Positions 52,505-61,835 are shown, counted from the stretch's first letter. The stretch is 64,000 nt of DNA from an uncultured Lachnospiraceae bacterium (GCA_910579615.1 CAJTUA010000009.1:104672-168671), one strand, 5' to 3'. Translations and numbers: made by a program. Notes: generated by a model from the sequence alone, not told the origin.

Positions 52505-54274
52505 ATGGCATTCGACGGCATTGTAATCGCGAACATTGTGCGCGACCTCTCCCATACACTTACTGGCGGCAGGATTACAAAAATCAGCCAGCCCGAAAAG
52601 GACGAGCTGATCCTGACCGTGAAAAACTACGATAATTACAAGCTTTTTATTTCTGCCTCCGCATCGCTGCCTTTCATCTACCTGACCGAAGGCACAAAGC
52701 CAAACCCGATGACGGCACCGAATTTCTGTATGCTGCTGCGCAAGCATTTTAACAGCGCGCGCATCCTCTCCGTCACACAGCCGGGCTTAGAGCGTATCAT
52801 TGACCTTGCGGTGGAGCACCTTGACGAAATGGGCGATTTGTGCGTCAAGCATCTCATCGTTGAGATTATGGGCAAACACAGCAATATTATTCTCTGCGAT
52901 GACAAACACCAGATTATTGACAGCATCAAACATGTTTCTGGCGCCGTAAGCTCCGTGCGCGAGGTGCTGCCGGGCAGGGAATATTTCATCCCGCAGACGC
53001 AGGAAAAATATAACCCGCTCACGCTGACCGCCAGGGAATTCCTTGAACATATCGCCACAAAGCCGCTCCCGGCAGGAAAGGCGCTCTACCAGGGACTGAC
53101 TGGCATCAGCCCGCTGATTGCCAACGAGCTGTGCCACCGGGCGGGGATTGACGCGGAAAAACCTGCCAACACACTCCCGGAGGAATTCTCACTGCACCTT
53201 TACCATTGCCTGAGCGAGCTGATGGAGTGCGTCCGGAGTGGAAATTTTGCACCGAACATTGTTTTCCAGGACGGAGCGCCCGCCGAGTTTTCCGCACTTC
53301 CCCTCTCCTGCTACACCGATTTTGACACCACAACGGTGAAGCATTACGATTCCGTCTCGGTGTTGTTGGAGGATTATTACGCCGCCCGCAACAAATTGAC
53401 CCGCATCCGGCAAAAATCCGCTGACCTGCGCCGTGTCATTGCGACCGCAATCGAGCGCGCCAGCAAAAAATACGATTTGCAGCTCAAGCAGCTAAAAGAC
53501 ACGGAAAAAAGAGATAAATACCGCATTTACGGCGAATTGCTGACCACCTACGGCTACAGTGTGACCCCGGGCGAAAAATCCGTAACCGTCCTGAATTATT
53601 ACACAAACGAGGACATTGCGATTCCGCTCGACCCAGACTTGTCCGCGATTGACAACGCGAAGCATTATTTTGACAAATACGCAAAGCAAAAGCGTACCTT
53701 TGAAGCCCTCTCTCGCTTAAGCGCACAGACCGGGGAGGAGCTCGCGCACCTTGACTCCATCCGCACGGCGCTTGATATCGCCCAGAGTGAGGATGACTTG
53801 GTACAACTCAAGGAAGAAATGATGGATTACGGCTACATCAAACGGCATTATGGGCAGGCGAAAAATGGGAAAAAACCGCCGAAAAAGGCGAAAATCACAA
53901 GCAAGCCATTCCATTACCTCTCCTCGGATGGCTTTGATATTTATGTCGGGAAAAATAATTATCAGAACGATGAGCTGACCTTCCAGTTCGCCTCCGGGAA
54001 TGACTGGTGGTTCCATGCAAAGGGAATGCCGGGCTCCCATGTCATTGTACGCACAAAGGGCGGAGAGCTGCCCGACCGTGTCTTTGAGGAGGCGGGGCAG
54101 CTTGCCGCATTCTACTCCAAGGGCCGGGAGGCGGACAAGGTCGAGATTGATTATTTAGAGAAGCGCAATGTAAAGAAGCCCAACGGTGCAAAACCTGGCT
54201 TTGTTGTGTACTATACAAATTATTCGCTCGTTGCGTCTCCAAAAATTGATGCGCTGACGCTGGTTTCGGATTGA
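52505..54274 (+). CDS. rqcH: Ribosome-associated quality control protein RqcH (NFACT family)
   Basis: 589 residues, full-length. The bacterial Rqc2 homologue recruits tRNA-Ala to stalled 50S-nascent chain complexes and adds C-terminal alanine tails. NFACT-N domain (1-200, MAFDGIVIANIVRDL and HSNIILCDDKHQIIDSIKHV), coiled coil (280-430), NFACT-R domain with the signature NDWWFHAKGMPGSHVIVR (about 490-510). It was formerly called fibronectin-binding protein. GGAGC lies upstream of the ATG. The following PHP gene is 64 nt away on the same strand. Confidence 0.96.
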   Translation: MAFDGIVIANIVRDLSHTLTGGRITKISQPEKDELILTVKNYDNYKLFISASASLPFIYLTEGTKPNPMTAPNFCMLLRKHFNSARILSVTQPGLERIIDLAVEHLDEMGDLCVKHLIVEIMGKHSNIILCDDKHQIIDSIKHVSGAVSSVREVLPGREYFIPQTQEKYNPLTLTAREFLEHIATKPLPAGKALYQGLTGISPLIANELCHRAGIDAEKPANTLPEEFSLHLYHCLSELMECVRSGNFAPNIVFQDGAPAEFSALPLSCYTDFDTTTVKHYDSVSVLLEDYYAARNKLTRIRQKSADLRRVIATAIERASKKYDLQLKQLKDTEKRDKYRIYGELLTTYGYSVTPGEKSVTVLNYYTNEDIAIPLDPDLSAIDNAKHYFDKYAKQKRTFEALSRLSAQTGEELAHLDSIRTALDIAQSEDDLVQLKEEMMDYGYIKRHYGQAKNGKKPPKKAKITSKPFHYLSSDGFDIYVGKNNYQNDELTFQFASGNDWWFHAKGMPGSHVIVRTKGGELPDRVFEEAGQLAAFYSKGREADKVEIDYLEKRNVKKPNGAKPGFVVYYTNYSLVASPKIDALTLVSD

Positions 54275-54338
54275 GGGCGCGGACATCCGGACATCCATGC
54301 CTGAAAATACAAAAATAAAATAAGGAAGGTGATTTACT

Positions 54339-55220
54339 TTGATTACTGCAGATTACCATACCCACACTGGATTTTCCGACGATTCCGATGCTGCCCCAGC
54401 AGCGATGGCAGAGCGCGCCATCGCCCTTGGTTTAAAGAGCCTTTGTATCACCGACCATATGGACTATCTTTTTCCTGCACAGTATGCGCCGATAACCTTC
54501 GTCTTTGACCCAGATGTATATTTTGCGGAACTTTTAAGGTTAAAAGAAACTTACAAAGACCGCCTTGAAATCCGCATCGGTATTGAGCTTGGACTGCGCA
54601 ATGAGGCGGATGTCCGGGCGTCCTGTGTGGATTATTATAAAAAGCTTGCGGCTGGTTACCCTTTTGATTTTCTGATTGGCTCCACCCATGTCCTTGAAGG
54701 GCTTGACCCATACTACCCGGAATACTGGGAAACGCACGGGGCAAGGGAGGGGATGCGCTCTTATTTCGAAGCAATTTGGGAGAATGTGGATGCTTATGAT
54801 ATGTTTGATGTCTACGGACACCTGGACTATCTTGTGCGCTATGTTCCGCAGGATATGCCGAAAATGAACCATGGCGGCAAGAAAAGCAATGAAAAAAATG
54901 CCCAAAATACACGCGATTACTGTTTTTCGGATTACGCAGAATTGCTGGAGGCGATTTTAAAGAAACTGATTTCGTCCGGACGCGGGATTGAAGTAAACAC
55001 ATCCGGCTACAAATACGGTCTGCCTTTCGCACACCCGCGCGCGGAAGTGCTAAAGCTCTACCGAAAACTCGGCGGGGAAATTCTCACGGTGGGCTCCGAC
55101 GCGCACACACCGGAGCATATAGCGTATGATTTTGCCCGCGCGCAGGAGCTGCTCTTTTCACTTGGTTTCCGGTACTATACGGTCTACCGCGGGCGAAAGG
55201 CAGTGTTTTTGCCGTTGTAA
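54339..55220 (+). CDS. hisK: PHP-type histidinol-phosphatase, TTG start
   Basis: 293 residues from a TTG at 54339, set by GGAAGGTG 7 nt upstream. The PHP metal-dependent phosphatase motifs are visible: DYHTHTGFSDDSD, IGSTHVLEG, the acidic FDVYGHLDYL and GSDAHTPEHI. The last step of histidine synthesis (histidinol phosphate to histidinol) is the family activity, but PHP enzymes are diverse. No other his gene is present. A strong terminator follows. Confidence 0.85.
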   Translation: MITADYHTHTGFSDDSDAAPAAMAERAIALGLKSLCITDHMDYLFPAQYAPITFVFDPDVYFAELLRLKETYKDRLEIRIGIELGLRNEADVRASCVDYYKKLAAGYPFDFLIGSTHVLEGLDPYYPEYWETHGAREGMRSYFEAIWENVDAYDMFDVYGHLDYLVRYVPQDMPKMNHGGKKSNEKNAQNTRDYCFSDYAELLEAILKKLISSGRGIEVNTSGYKYGLPFAHPRAEVLKLYRKLGGEILTVGSDAHTPEHIAYDFARAQELLFSLGFRYYTVYRGRKAVFLPL

Positions 55221-55305
55221 ACATCATCGGGCAGCCGGTGCAAACCACACGGCAAAGCAGAAACCCTCCGGTTTGGCTTTTGCCCGGTTTGCATCTTTCT
55301 TGCAC

Positions 55306-55350
55306 AAAAACCGGGGCAGGAACCCACACTGGATTCCTGCCCCGGTTTTT
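55306..55350. terminator. Strong bidirectional terminator
   Basis: AAAAACCGGGGCAGGAA pairs with TTCCTGCCCCGGTTTTT around an 11 nt loop. It separates the convergent PHP phosphatase and HtrA genes. Confidence 0.95.
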
Positions 55351-55392
55351 ACGTGAAAAGAGTATCTTCAAAAAATTCCTGCTTCCATGATT

Positions 55393-56850
55393 TTAATTCG
55401 GCCAAAACGACCCGTTTCCAAAGAAATCATCCCAGTCAAACCCAAAGCCGCCATTTCCTCTTTCATTATTTTCTCTCGCGTCACTTCCCCCGTTCGTCTC
55501 CGGCACAGAAGCCTCCTCCGGCGTTTCCCCGAGGGTAAGCGTGAGCGTCAAATCCTCATATTTGCCTTCGCGCAGGCGTTTTACGGTAATCTCTACTTTC
55601 TCGCCCTTTGCGTAATACTGCATATAGTTTTTCAGCTGCGCAATGCCGGAAATCGACATTTTGTCAAACGCCGTCACAATATCGCCGGCTTTTACCCCTG
55701 CCTTATCCGCTGCTAAGCCTTCCTCGACCTCCGTGATATAAAACCCAATCGGCATATTGTAGCTGGACATGCTCGCGTCCACATCCCTGCCGTAAACACC
55801 AAGATAACCCCTCTCGCTCTCTGCGACAATCTCGCGCGGCTCACGCAGGGCAAGCTCATTTAATATTGGGAGCGCCTTGCTGATTGGGATGGCAAATCCC
55901 ATGCCCTCCACCTTATCGGAGGCAAATTTCACAGAATTGATGCCGATGACTTCGCCGTACATATTGAACAATGCACCGCCGCTGTTGCCCGGATTGATTG
56001 CCGCATCCGTCTGAATCAGAGTGTAGGTAACATTATCCACCGTGACAACGCGGTCCAACGCACTGATGTAACCGGATGTCAGCGACTGCCCGTAGCCTAA
56101 TGCATTCCCGATTGCCACAACCTGCTCGCCCATCACGCACTCATCCGAATTGCCAAGCACTGCCACCACAAGGGAATTCTGCACACTCTCCGGCACATCG
56201 CTTAGTTTCACGCCGACCACCGCAAGGTCGTTCGACGGGTCCGTACCCTTGATATAGGCGGAATAAATCTGCTCCTCGCTGTCGTTAAAACATACGGTCA
56301 GCTCACTCGAATTCTCCACAACATGGTTGTTCGTTGCAATGATATATTCCGTGTCCGTCTTTGCCACAATAATGCCGGAGCCTGCGCCCTCGCTCTCATA
56401 TTCCCTTGTCTGCCCGAACATGTTGTACACTTCCTGCTTTGATTTCGCCGTGATTGCCACAACGGACGAACAATATTTCTCCGCAATCTGCGCCGGGGTG
56501 TATAGCACCTTTCCTGCCCCGTTCGGTGTATTTGCCTGAATCAGGTTTGCCATTGCGTCCGCCTGTGCGCCGCCGTTAAAAACATCCTGCGCACCATCCC
56601 CGGCATCCGGAATTCCCGCGCCTGGTGTTCCTTGCCCCTGTGCATTCTGCGGATTCCCCGCGCCTGTCGCGAACGCGCTCCCCGCCGCGAAACCTCCGCA
56701 CACAAGCAATGCCGCACACAGAATGCCTGCCGTCCACTTCGCGAAACGCTTTTTGCCCTTTTTCTTTTTGTGGTCCTGCGGCTCTACCACCTTGCACTCC
56801 GCATAAACCTCATTGTTTTCCTGTACCACAAATCCATTCTCGTCATACAT
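55393..56850 (-). CDS. HtrA/DegP-type membrane-anchored serine protease
   Basis: 485 residues from the ATG at 56850, with AGGAGG 9 nt upstream. A basic cytoplasmic tail is followed by a membrane anchor (residues about 40-62), a low-complexity linker, the trypsin-like protease domain (His in NNHVVENS, Asp in DPSNDLAVVG, Ser in INPGNSGGAL) and a PDZ domain (about 350-440). The C-terminus is Gly/Asn-rich (GFGFDWDDFFGNG). A quality-control protease for exported proteins. It is separated from the DHH gene by about 180 bp with no clear promoter. Confidence 0.95.
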   Translation of the reverse strand: MYDENGFVVQENNEVYAECKVVEPQDHKKKKGKKRFAKWTAGILCAALLVCGGFAAGSAFATGAGNPQNAQGQGTPGAGIPDAGDGAQDVFNGGAQADAMANLIQANTPNGAGKVLYTPAQIAEKYCSSVVAITAKSKQEVYNMFGQTREYESEGAGSGIIVAKTDTEYIIATNNHVVENSSELTVCFNDSEEQIYSAYIKGTDPSNDLAVVGVKLSDVPESVQNSLVVAVLGNSDECVMGEQVVAIGNALGYGQSLTSGYISALDRVVTVDNVTYTLIQTDAAINPGNSGGALFNMYGEVIGINSVKFASDKVEGMGFAIPISKALPILNELALREPREIVAESERGYLGVYGRDVDASMSSYNMPIGFYITEVEEGLAADKAGVKAGDIVTAFDKMSISGIAQLKNYMQYYAKGEKVEITVKRLREGKYEDLTLTLTLGETPEEASVPETNGGSDARENNERGNGGFGFDWDDFFGNGSFWPN

Positions 56851-57061
56851 AAGCTTCATCCTCCTGGCTTTCATCATTGAAACGACCGTTCTGTTTCCGT
56901 TTTACAGTATTTTTTTGGTCTTTGTTTTCGTTTCTATGGTCTTTATGATACGGTAAGATTGTGAAGGATTTTTGATGGGAATTTGTTTCTTTTGTGAATT
57001 TTAAATCCGGCTCCGAAATTTCTAAAATTTTCCAAAACCAAACACGGCACAAATACCTGCA

Positions 57062-58552
57062 TCATGCGCGCTCGTAGCTCTCCTCAAAAATCGCTGCCGC
57101 TATAATATACACATCATGCAAATCATCCGTGCGCACCGCCAGATAATCCCCCTCGCGCCCAAGCATATAGTTCTCCTCATCCCACGCGGTAAACACCTTC
57201 ACCGTATGGTCAAGCGGTTTTGCGTAAATAGCAGTTTTTCCGGTCGGCACACAGGTATGCGCGTACTGCATCAGCAAAGTTACATCGCCCGTGTCCTTGA
57301 TGTGCACGCTCGGCAGGTAATCCGCGGTAATCTCAAAGCCGCCCTCCACTTCCTCATAGCTACCCTCGAATTTTTCCCTGTGAATTGGATAGACCTCGCC
57401 CCGCACGCCAACCATAACGTAGACATCCTCCTCCACCTTCAAATCAAAATCCGCTTCCAGCGTGCGGATTATGATATGGCTGTCTGGCGGCAGAACCTCC
57501 GACAGACGCACAAAGCCCAGGCGCTGCGGGATTTTTGTGTAACGTTCCATCCCGCTGCCAGTAAATTTGTAATCCTTCGCGTAAATCAGCTCGCAGCTTC
57601 TGCAGTATGCTTCCATGCGGCCATACAGATATTTCCCTGGCTCACAGCCGCCCGCTATCATTTCAAGGTTGGTTTTCGGGATAAAACCGCCTGCTTTCTG
57701 CGCGTGCCCGCCACCATTCCCAACGCCCTGCACAATAAACCCGGCAAGCTCGTCTGCCCGCACGGTGCGCACGCAGCTGCGGACGGAAAGCTTGATGCCG
57801 TAAGGCAGCTCACAGTAAATCACACAGAGGTCAACAATATCCACCTGCAGCATCAAATCGCTGATAAATCCAAGAATATTTGGGTCACAGGGCTTTGTCC
57901 TCACAATCGCAAAATGCCCTTCTTTCTGGTATTCATAATCCTTTAACGCCTCCGCCGCAATCTGCATCTCCTCAAGGCTCAAATTCGTATTGCGCAGCTG
58001 CAAAATCAGTCCCTCATGGAATTTCACACAGTCGCGCAAATCCTTATCAACCGGGTGGCTGATTTCCGAGAGTGAATTTGTATCCATGTAAAGCCCATAG
58101 TAAAGCGCGGTGGAAAGTTCCTTATCTTCTGCCAGCGGATAATTTTCCTTCACCAAAAGCTGCCAGATTAACGCCGCACAGCTGCCGTAGCTGCTGCGGA
58201 TTTCTTTATAATCCGCCCTATGCCCCATGTCAATGTGGTGATCAAGAATCGCAATATGGCGCGCGTCAAAATGCGCTACATTGCCCTCCCCATACTGGCA
58301 GTCCACTGTAACCAGAAGTTCCGCCTCCGGCATACTTTCCCTGTGCACAATCGGGATATGCAGGGCATCCACCATCAGCTGCAGATTCGCCTTGCGGATG
58401 TTCTCCCTGCCGCCGTAAATAAGTTCTGCTTCCTTCCCCTGCCAGCGCAGATAACAATACACCCCGAAGCCCGCGGCAATTGCATCCGCGTCCGGATTGT
58501 CATGGCACTGGATGATGATGTGGTCGAACCGGGTCAGTTCATTTAGTCGCAT
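57062..58552 (-). CDS. DHH-family phosphoesterase with extra C-terminal domain
   Basis: 496 residues from the ATG at 58552. NPDADAIAAGFGVYCYL and AILDHHIDMGH carry the DHH metal-binding residues, and the DHHA1 region ends in GNGGGHAQKAGGFIP. This is the layout of NrnA-type oligonucleotide or pAp phosphatases, and of c-di-AMP-type hydrolases, usually about 320 residues. The additional 160 residues at the C-terminus (EGDYLAVRTDDLHDVYIIAAAIFEESY) are a separate domain not found in NrnA. No site is near the ATG: AAAGGAG lies about 45 nt upstream, on the far side of a hairpin. Substrate unknown. Confidence 0.85.
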   Translation of the reverse strand: MRLNELTRFDHIIIQCHDNPDADAIAAGFGVYCYLRWQGKEAELIYGGRENIRKANLQLMVDALHIPIVHRESMPEAELLVTVDCQYGEGNVAHFDARHIAILDHHIDMGHRADYKEIRSSYGSCAALIWQLLVKENYPLAEDKELSTALYYGLYMDTNSLSEISHPVDKDLRDCVKFHEGLILQLRNTNLSLEEMQIAAEALKDYEYQKEGHFAIVRTKPCDPNILGFISDLMLQVDIVDLCVIYCELPYGIKLSVRSCVRTVRADELAGFIVQGVGNGGGHAQKAGGFIPKTNLEMIAGGCEPGKYLYGRMEAYCRSCELIYAKDYKFTGSGMERYTKIPQRLGFVRLSEVLPPDSHIIIRTLEADFDLKVEEDVYVMVGVRGEVYPIHREKFEGSYEEVEGGFEITADYLPSVHIKDTGDVTLLMQYAHTCVPTGKTAIYAKPLDHTVKVFTAWDEENYMLGREGDYLAVRTDDLHDVYIIAAAIFEESYERA

Positions 58553-58564
58553 GAATCTATATTG

Positions 58565-58603
58565 CGGCAGCAAAAAAAGGGGGGAGGTGGGTGCTGCCGC
58601 GCT
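58565..58603 (-). promoter_or_regulatory. Hairpin between ribosome binding site and start codon of the DHH gene
   Basis: On the minus strand GCGGCAGCA and TGCTGCCGC (9 bp) enclose a loop of about 17 nt containing CACCTCCCCCC. The purine-rich AAGAAAGGAG lies directly upstream, and the ATG about 12 nt downstream. Removing the hairpin would place the site at a normal distance. Confidence 0.5.
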
Positions 58604-58617
58604 CCTTTCTTATTTTA

Positions 58618-58738
58618 AGTTCCGTATGTGTTCCAACCTGCCACCCTTTAAGCGAATGGCTTTCCTCCCGCTTCGCTCCGGAAATCCATTCAGGTGTCGT
58701 CCGGAACACATACTGTTTTTAAGTTCCGTATGTTTTCC
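58618..58738 (-). repeat. Structured intergenic element, locus 4, with half copy
   Basis: Plus strand: AGTTCC (58618-58623), outer arms GTATGTGTTCC (58624-58634) and GGAACACATAC (58703-58713), perfect complements; inner arms GAATGGCTTTCC (58654-58665) and GGAAATCCATTC (58680-58691), one mismatch; TG-TTTTT; then a second AGTTCC with arm GTATGTTTTCC (58722-58738), ending 16 nt from the TIR gene stop. Confidence 0.85.
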
Positions 58739-58754
58739 TCCCTGCCCCCCGCTT

Positions 58755-60377
58755 CTACTCCTCCGGGAATTTGTATGGGTGAATGCGCGTTCCCTCCCCG
58801 GAAAGCTCGCCTTCCTCCAACTTCACCACAACCGCGGGGCGAACCCCTGCTCCCGCTGAACAGGAATATTTTACAATCACATCGTCCTCACCCTCAAATC
58901 CACTGCCGCAGAGCATAATTTCATGGGCACTGTCCGCGACGGGCGTGCGGAAATACCACGGGATGGTTTCCTGTGCGTAAGAATGGTAGAGCGGGTAAAG
59001 CGTCCCGCGGCTTGCTGCAACCGCCGCATCCGTCGGTGCTGCGTAGCGGGAAAGCTTCTGTGCATCCAGGTACATCTGCGCTTCCTCCACGGACAGCAAA
59101 AACACACGGTCATTCGTAACACTTTCATTTTCTATCGCATTCGCCGGTGTCTCTATCGGTGTCACAACAAGCCGCCCCAACTCCTTTTCCGTAAAATCGT
59201 ACAGAAAACCTGCCTGGTTCTGGTAGCCGTTCACCCCGTCATCCGTTCCCTTTGAAACAGGCTCCTGCCCGTGGTAGCTTACCACACTGTCCGCAGAATT
59301 CAGCCATGCGCGCAGATTGGAATACTCCCAGCTGCTGTTGCCGTAAAATACCGAGAGCGCCGACGCAGAATACTCTTCTGCCCTTGCCCTGTCATATGCC
59401 ACGCCGTCCGCCCCGCGCCCGTAAACACCGCTCTCCGCCACGTCATAAGGCTTCATATCAATTATTTTTTCGGCAAGCAGCAATGCCGTTTTCTCCTGCG
59501 CATTCACCGAGAGGACAATCCAGTTGATTTGGGCATTTTCTGCATCTTCCTGCCCCTGCGGGTAATATCTGCCAAAAGTAATATATTCTCCGGGTTTTAA
59601 AGAGAGTGGAATGTCAGTTTCAGCAGTGTCTGTCTTCCCGTGCGCATATGCCCCATCGGAAGCTGCCACCTCCGCCTTTTCCAGGCCTGTCATTCCATTT
59701 CCTGTGGTATTTTCCCCTTCTCCCGGCAAATTGCCGGAAACCTCATCCGGTACGTCCCCGCCACAGCCTGTCTGCGGATTCCTCACACAGACAAATACCG
59801 CTGCCGCTGCTGCCAAAAGAAGCACGCCGCACACAGCCGCTTTTCTGCTCCAGACGCGCCGGGTAATATTTCCCCTGGCTTTCGTTGGTGCTTCCGCCAG
59901 TCTTTGCGGCTGTTTTTTGCTTTCTGTGCTTTGCGGCTTCATTTCTGGCGTGTTCCCTGTCTGCCCGCCATCCTGCCCGCGCCCTAACCGCACCATAATC
60001 GCCTCATACAGCTCCTGCATATGCCTTTCTGGCGCATCCACTGCCTGCATCCACTGGTTCGCCATCAAAAAATATTCCATTGACTTTGTCGGCTGCACGG
60101 CGGCAATCTCATACGCAATCAGCGGAGTATTCTTATTGACACAGCGCTCCACCTCGCGAAGCACATGCTGTGACTGATTAGAATGCTCTGAATAGACAAG
60201 CACGAAAACTTTCGCCTGCTCAATCCCTGCAATGATTGCCTCCCCATATTCACTGCCCGGCGCAATACTTTTTGGTGCCATCCAGCACACAAGCCCCTGC
60301 CTGGTAAGATAATCATACAATTTCTCCGCAAACACAGCATCCTTCGTTGAATATGATAAAAACACCTGATGTTCCAT
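58755..60377 (-). CDS. Membrane-anchored TIR-domain protein with extracellular DUF6273-like domain
   Basis: 540 residues. The TIR domain occupies residues 1-135: HQVFLSYSTKDAVFAEKLYDYL, WMAPKSIAPGSEYGEAI and VLREVERCV, with Glu75 or Glu77 at the position of the catalytic Glu of NAD-cleaving TIRs. A linker is followed by one membrane segment (180-198), a Gly/Glu-rich stretch, and a C-terminal extracellular domain (about 245-530) that starts GEYITFGRYYPQ and resembles DUF6273/FGE-type domains. The layout places a sensor outside and a TIR effector inside. Defence, signalling or stress sensing cannot be told from sequence; no partner effector is adjacent. Confidence 0.78.
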   Translation of the reverse strand: MEHQVFLSYSTKDAVFAEKLYDYLTRQGLVCWMAPKSIAPGSEYGEAIIAGIEQAKVFVLVYSEHSNQSQHVLREVERCVNKNTPLIAYEIAAVQPTKSMEYFLMANQWMQAVDAPERHMQELYEAIMVRLGRGQDGGQTGNTPEMKPQSTESKKQPQRLAEAPTKARGNITRRVWSRKAAVCGVLLLAAAAAVFVCVRNPQTGCGGDVPDEVSGNLPGEGENTTGNGMTGLEKAEVAASDGAYAHGKTDTAETDIPLSLKPGEYITFGRYYPQGQEDAENAQINWIVLSVNAQEKTALLLAEKIIDMKPYDVAESGVYGRGADGVAYDRARAEEYSASALSVFYGNSSWEYSNLRAWLNSADSVVSYHGQEPVSKGTDDGVNGYQNQAGFLYDFTEKELGRLVVTPIETPANAIENESVTNDRVFLLSVEEAQMYLDAQKLSRYAAPTDAAVAASRGTLYPLYHSYAQETIPWYFRTPVADSAHEIMLCGSGFEGEDDVIVKYSCSAGAGVRPAVVVKLEEGELSGEGTRIHPYKFPEE

Positions 60378-60435
60378 ATATTATGTACCTTGTTCCTTTC
60401 CTGAAATCGCAAAGATAATAATTTGCTGTTTTCAT

Positions 60436-60464
60436 ATTATAAGGGATGCCAGGGCGGAACGCAA
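60436..60464 (-). promoter_or_regulatory. Promoter of the TIR gene
   Basis: On the minus strand: TTGCGT (60459-60464), 17 bp, perfect TATAAT (60436-60441), about 58 bp before the ATG. Confidence 0.65.
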
Positions 60465-60608
60465 GGTAATTTCTATCGAATTTTTATTTTTGTGCCTTTG
60501 GGTGACTGAAAATAGCTTTCTGTGGGACGTGCAGAACACAGGAATGTGCTTTCAGACATCCCTGGATTAAAAAATCACCCTCCCCAAAAAATTCCCCACA
60601 AATAGGAC

Positions 60609-60636
60609 TTGATTTTTTCCCTGTTTGAAGTACAAT
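60609..60636 (+). promoter_or_regulatory. Promoter of the YitT gene
   Basis: TTGATT (60609-60614), 16 bp, TACAAT (60631-60636), about 85 bp before the start codon. Confidence 0.5.
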
Positions 60637-60721
60637 ATTCAACAAGTACCCTGCACAGATTTTTGTGCAATACAAACTTAAAACCAAACCAAAAACACTT
60701 TATGTATGGAGGCTTTTCCCC

Positions 60722-61588
60722 ATGGAAACAGAAACACAGTCCAAAAAAGCAGTCCTGATGGACTACGCGCTTATCACCCTCGCTGCACTCATTCTTGACC
60801 TTGGTGTCTACATATTCAAATTCCCGAACAATTTTTCGTTCGGCGGTGTCACCGGCATTGCTGTCGTACTCGCGCAGGGGCTTCCGCTTTCTGCGGGTAC
60901 GCTCAATTTCATCATCAACATGCTCTTGCTCGTCCTTGGACTTTTCTTCCTCGGCAAAAGCTTCGCGGCGCGCACAATTTATGCAAGTATTGTAATCTCG
61001 GTTATCCTAAGCGCCCTGGAACATTTCTTTCCGATGGAAAAACCGCTGACAAACGAGCCGGTGCTTGAGCTGATTTTTGCCATCATCCTTCCGGCTGCCA
61101 GCTCCGCCATTCTCTTTAACATTGGTTCAAGCGGCGGCGGCACGGATATCATTGCGATGATTCTGAAAAAATACACAAGCATCCACATCGGCACCGCGCT
61201 GCTTTTCGTTGACCTTGTCATCGTCATTGCCGCATGCTTTACCTTTAATATCGAGACCGGACTCTTCTCCCTGTGCGGACTGCTTGCAAAGTCCCTTGTC
61301 ATCGACAGCGTGATTGAGAATTTAAACCTCTGCAAATATTTTACGATTGTCTGTGACGACGCAGACCCAATCTGCGATTTTATCCAGAACAAGCTCGGCC
61401 GCAGCGCCACGAAATTTGAGGGGGAGGGCGTGCATGAACACCACCACAAATATATTATCCTGACCGTCATGAAACGCAGCCAGGCTATCCAGCTGCGCAA
61501 TTTTATCCACGCGACGCAGCCGGGTTCATTTATTATGATTACAAACTCAAGCGAGATTATCGGGAAGGGGTTCCGGGGGCTGAATTAA
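60722..61588 (+). CDS. YitT-family membrane protein
   Basis: 288 residues from the ATG at 60722 (GGAGG 9 nt upstream). Five to six membrane segments (DYALITLAALILDLGVYIFK onwards, with the conserved NFSFGGVTGIAVVL and SSGGGTDIIAMILKKYTS) are followed by a C-terminal DUF2179 regulatory domain ending in FIMITNSSEIIGKGF. YitT proteins are presumed transporters; substrates are not firmly known. It stands alone with its own promoter. Confidence 0.92.
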   Translation: METETQSKKAVLMDYALITLAALILDLGVYIFKFPNNFSFGGVTGIAVVLAQGLPLSAGTLNFIINMLLLVLGLFFLGKSFAARTIYASIVISVILSALEHFFPMEKPLTNEPVLELIFAIILPAASSAILFNIGSSGGGTDIIAMILKKYTSIHIGTALLFVDLVIVIAACFTFNIETGLFSLCGLLAKSLVIDSVIENLNLCKYFTIVCDDADPICDFIQNKLGRSATKFEGEGVHEHHHKYIILTVMKRSQAIQLRNFIHATQPGSFIMITNSSEIIGKGFRGLN

Positions 61589-61639
61589 CGAACACGCCTG
61601 CTTGCTAACGGTTCTGACAAATAAATATAAATGTTAAAA

Positions 61640-61682
61640 AAGAGCCAATCCCTTGCAAATACCATACAAGTGCATTGGCTCT
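61640..61682 (+). terminator. Hairpin terminator after the YitT gene
   Basis: AGAGCCAAT pairs with ATTGGCTCT, with inner CTTG/CAAG pairing, starting 52 nt after the stop. The T-run after it is short. Confidence 0.6.
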
Positions 61683-61835
61683 GTTAAAATGACAAATATA
61701 TAATTTGTATACAAGTTCCCTCTGCAGCTTTTTTCTTTACTTTGTGCCAGACTCTCCCAAAGGCTCCACAATTCCCTCTTTTCGGCCTTCTTCCCTCATC
61801 GCCTCATCTACTGCATTCCTGCCGGAGCTATTATA

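Larger units (their letters stand above)
60378..60721. other. Divergent intergenic region between TIR and YitT genes
   Basis: 344 bp without a gene. It holds two promoters: minus strand TTGCGT-17-TATAAT (60436-60464) for the TIR gene, and plus strand TTGATT-16-TACAAT (60609-60636) for the YitT gene. I see nothing else convincing; a 67-codon frame on the minus strand (60484-60687) lacks a ribosome binding site. Confidence 0.6.
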
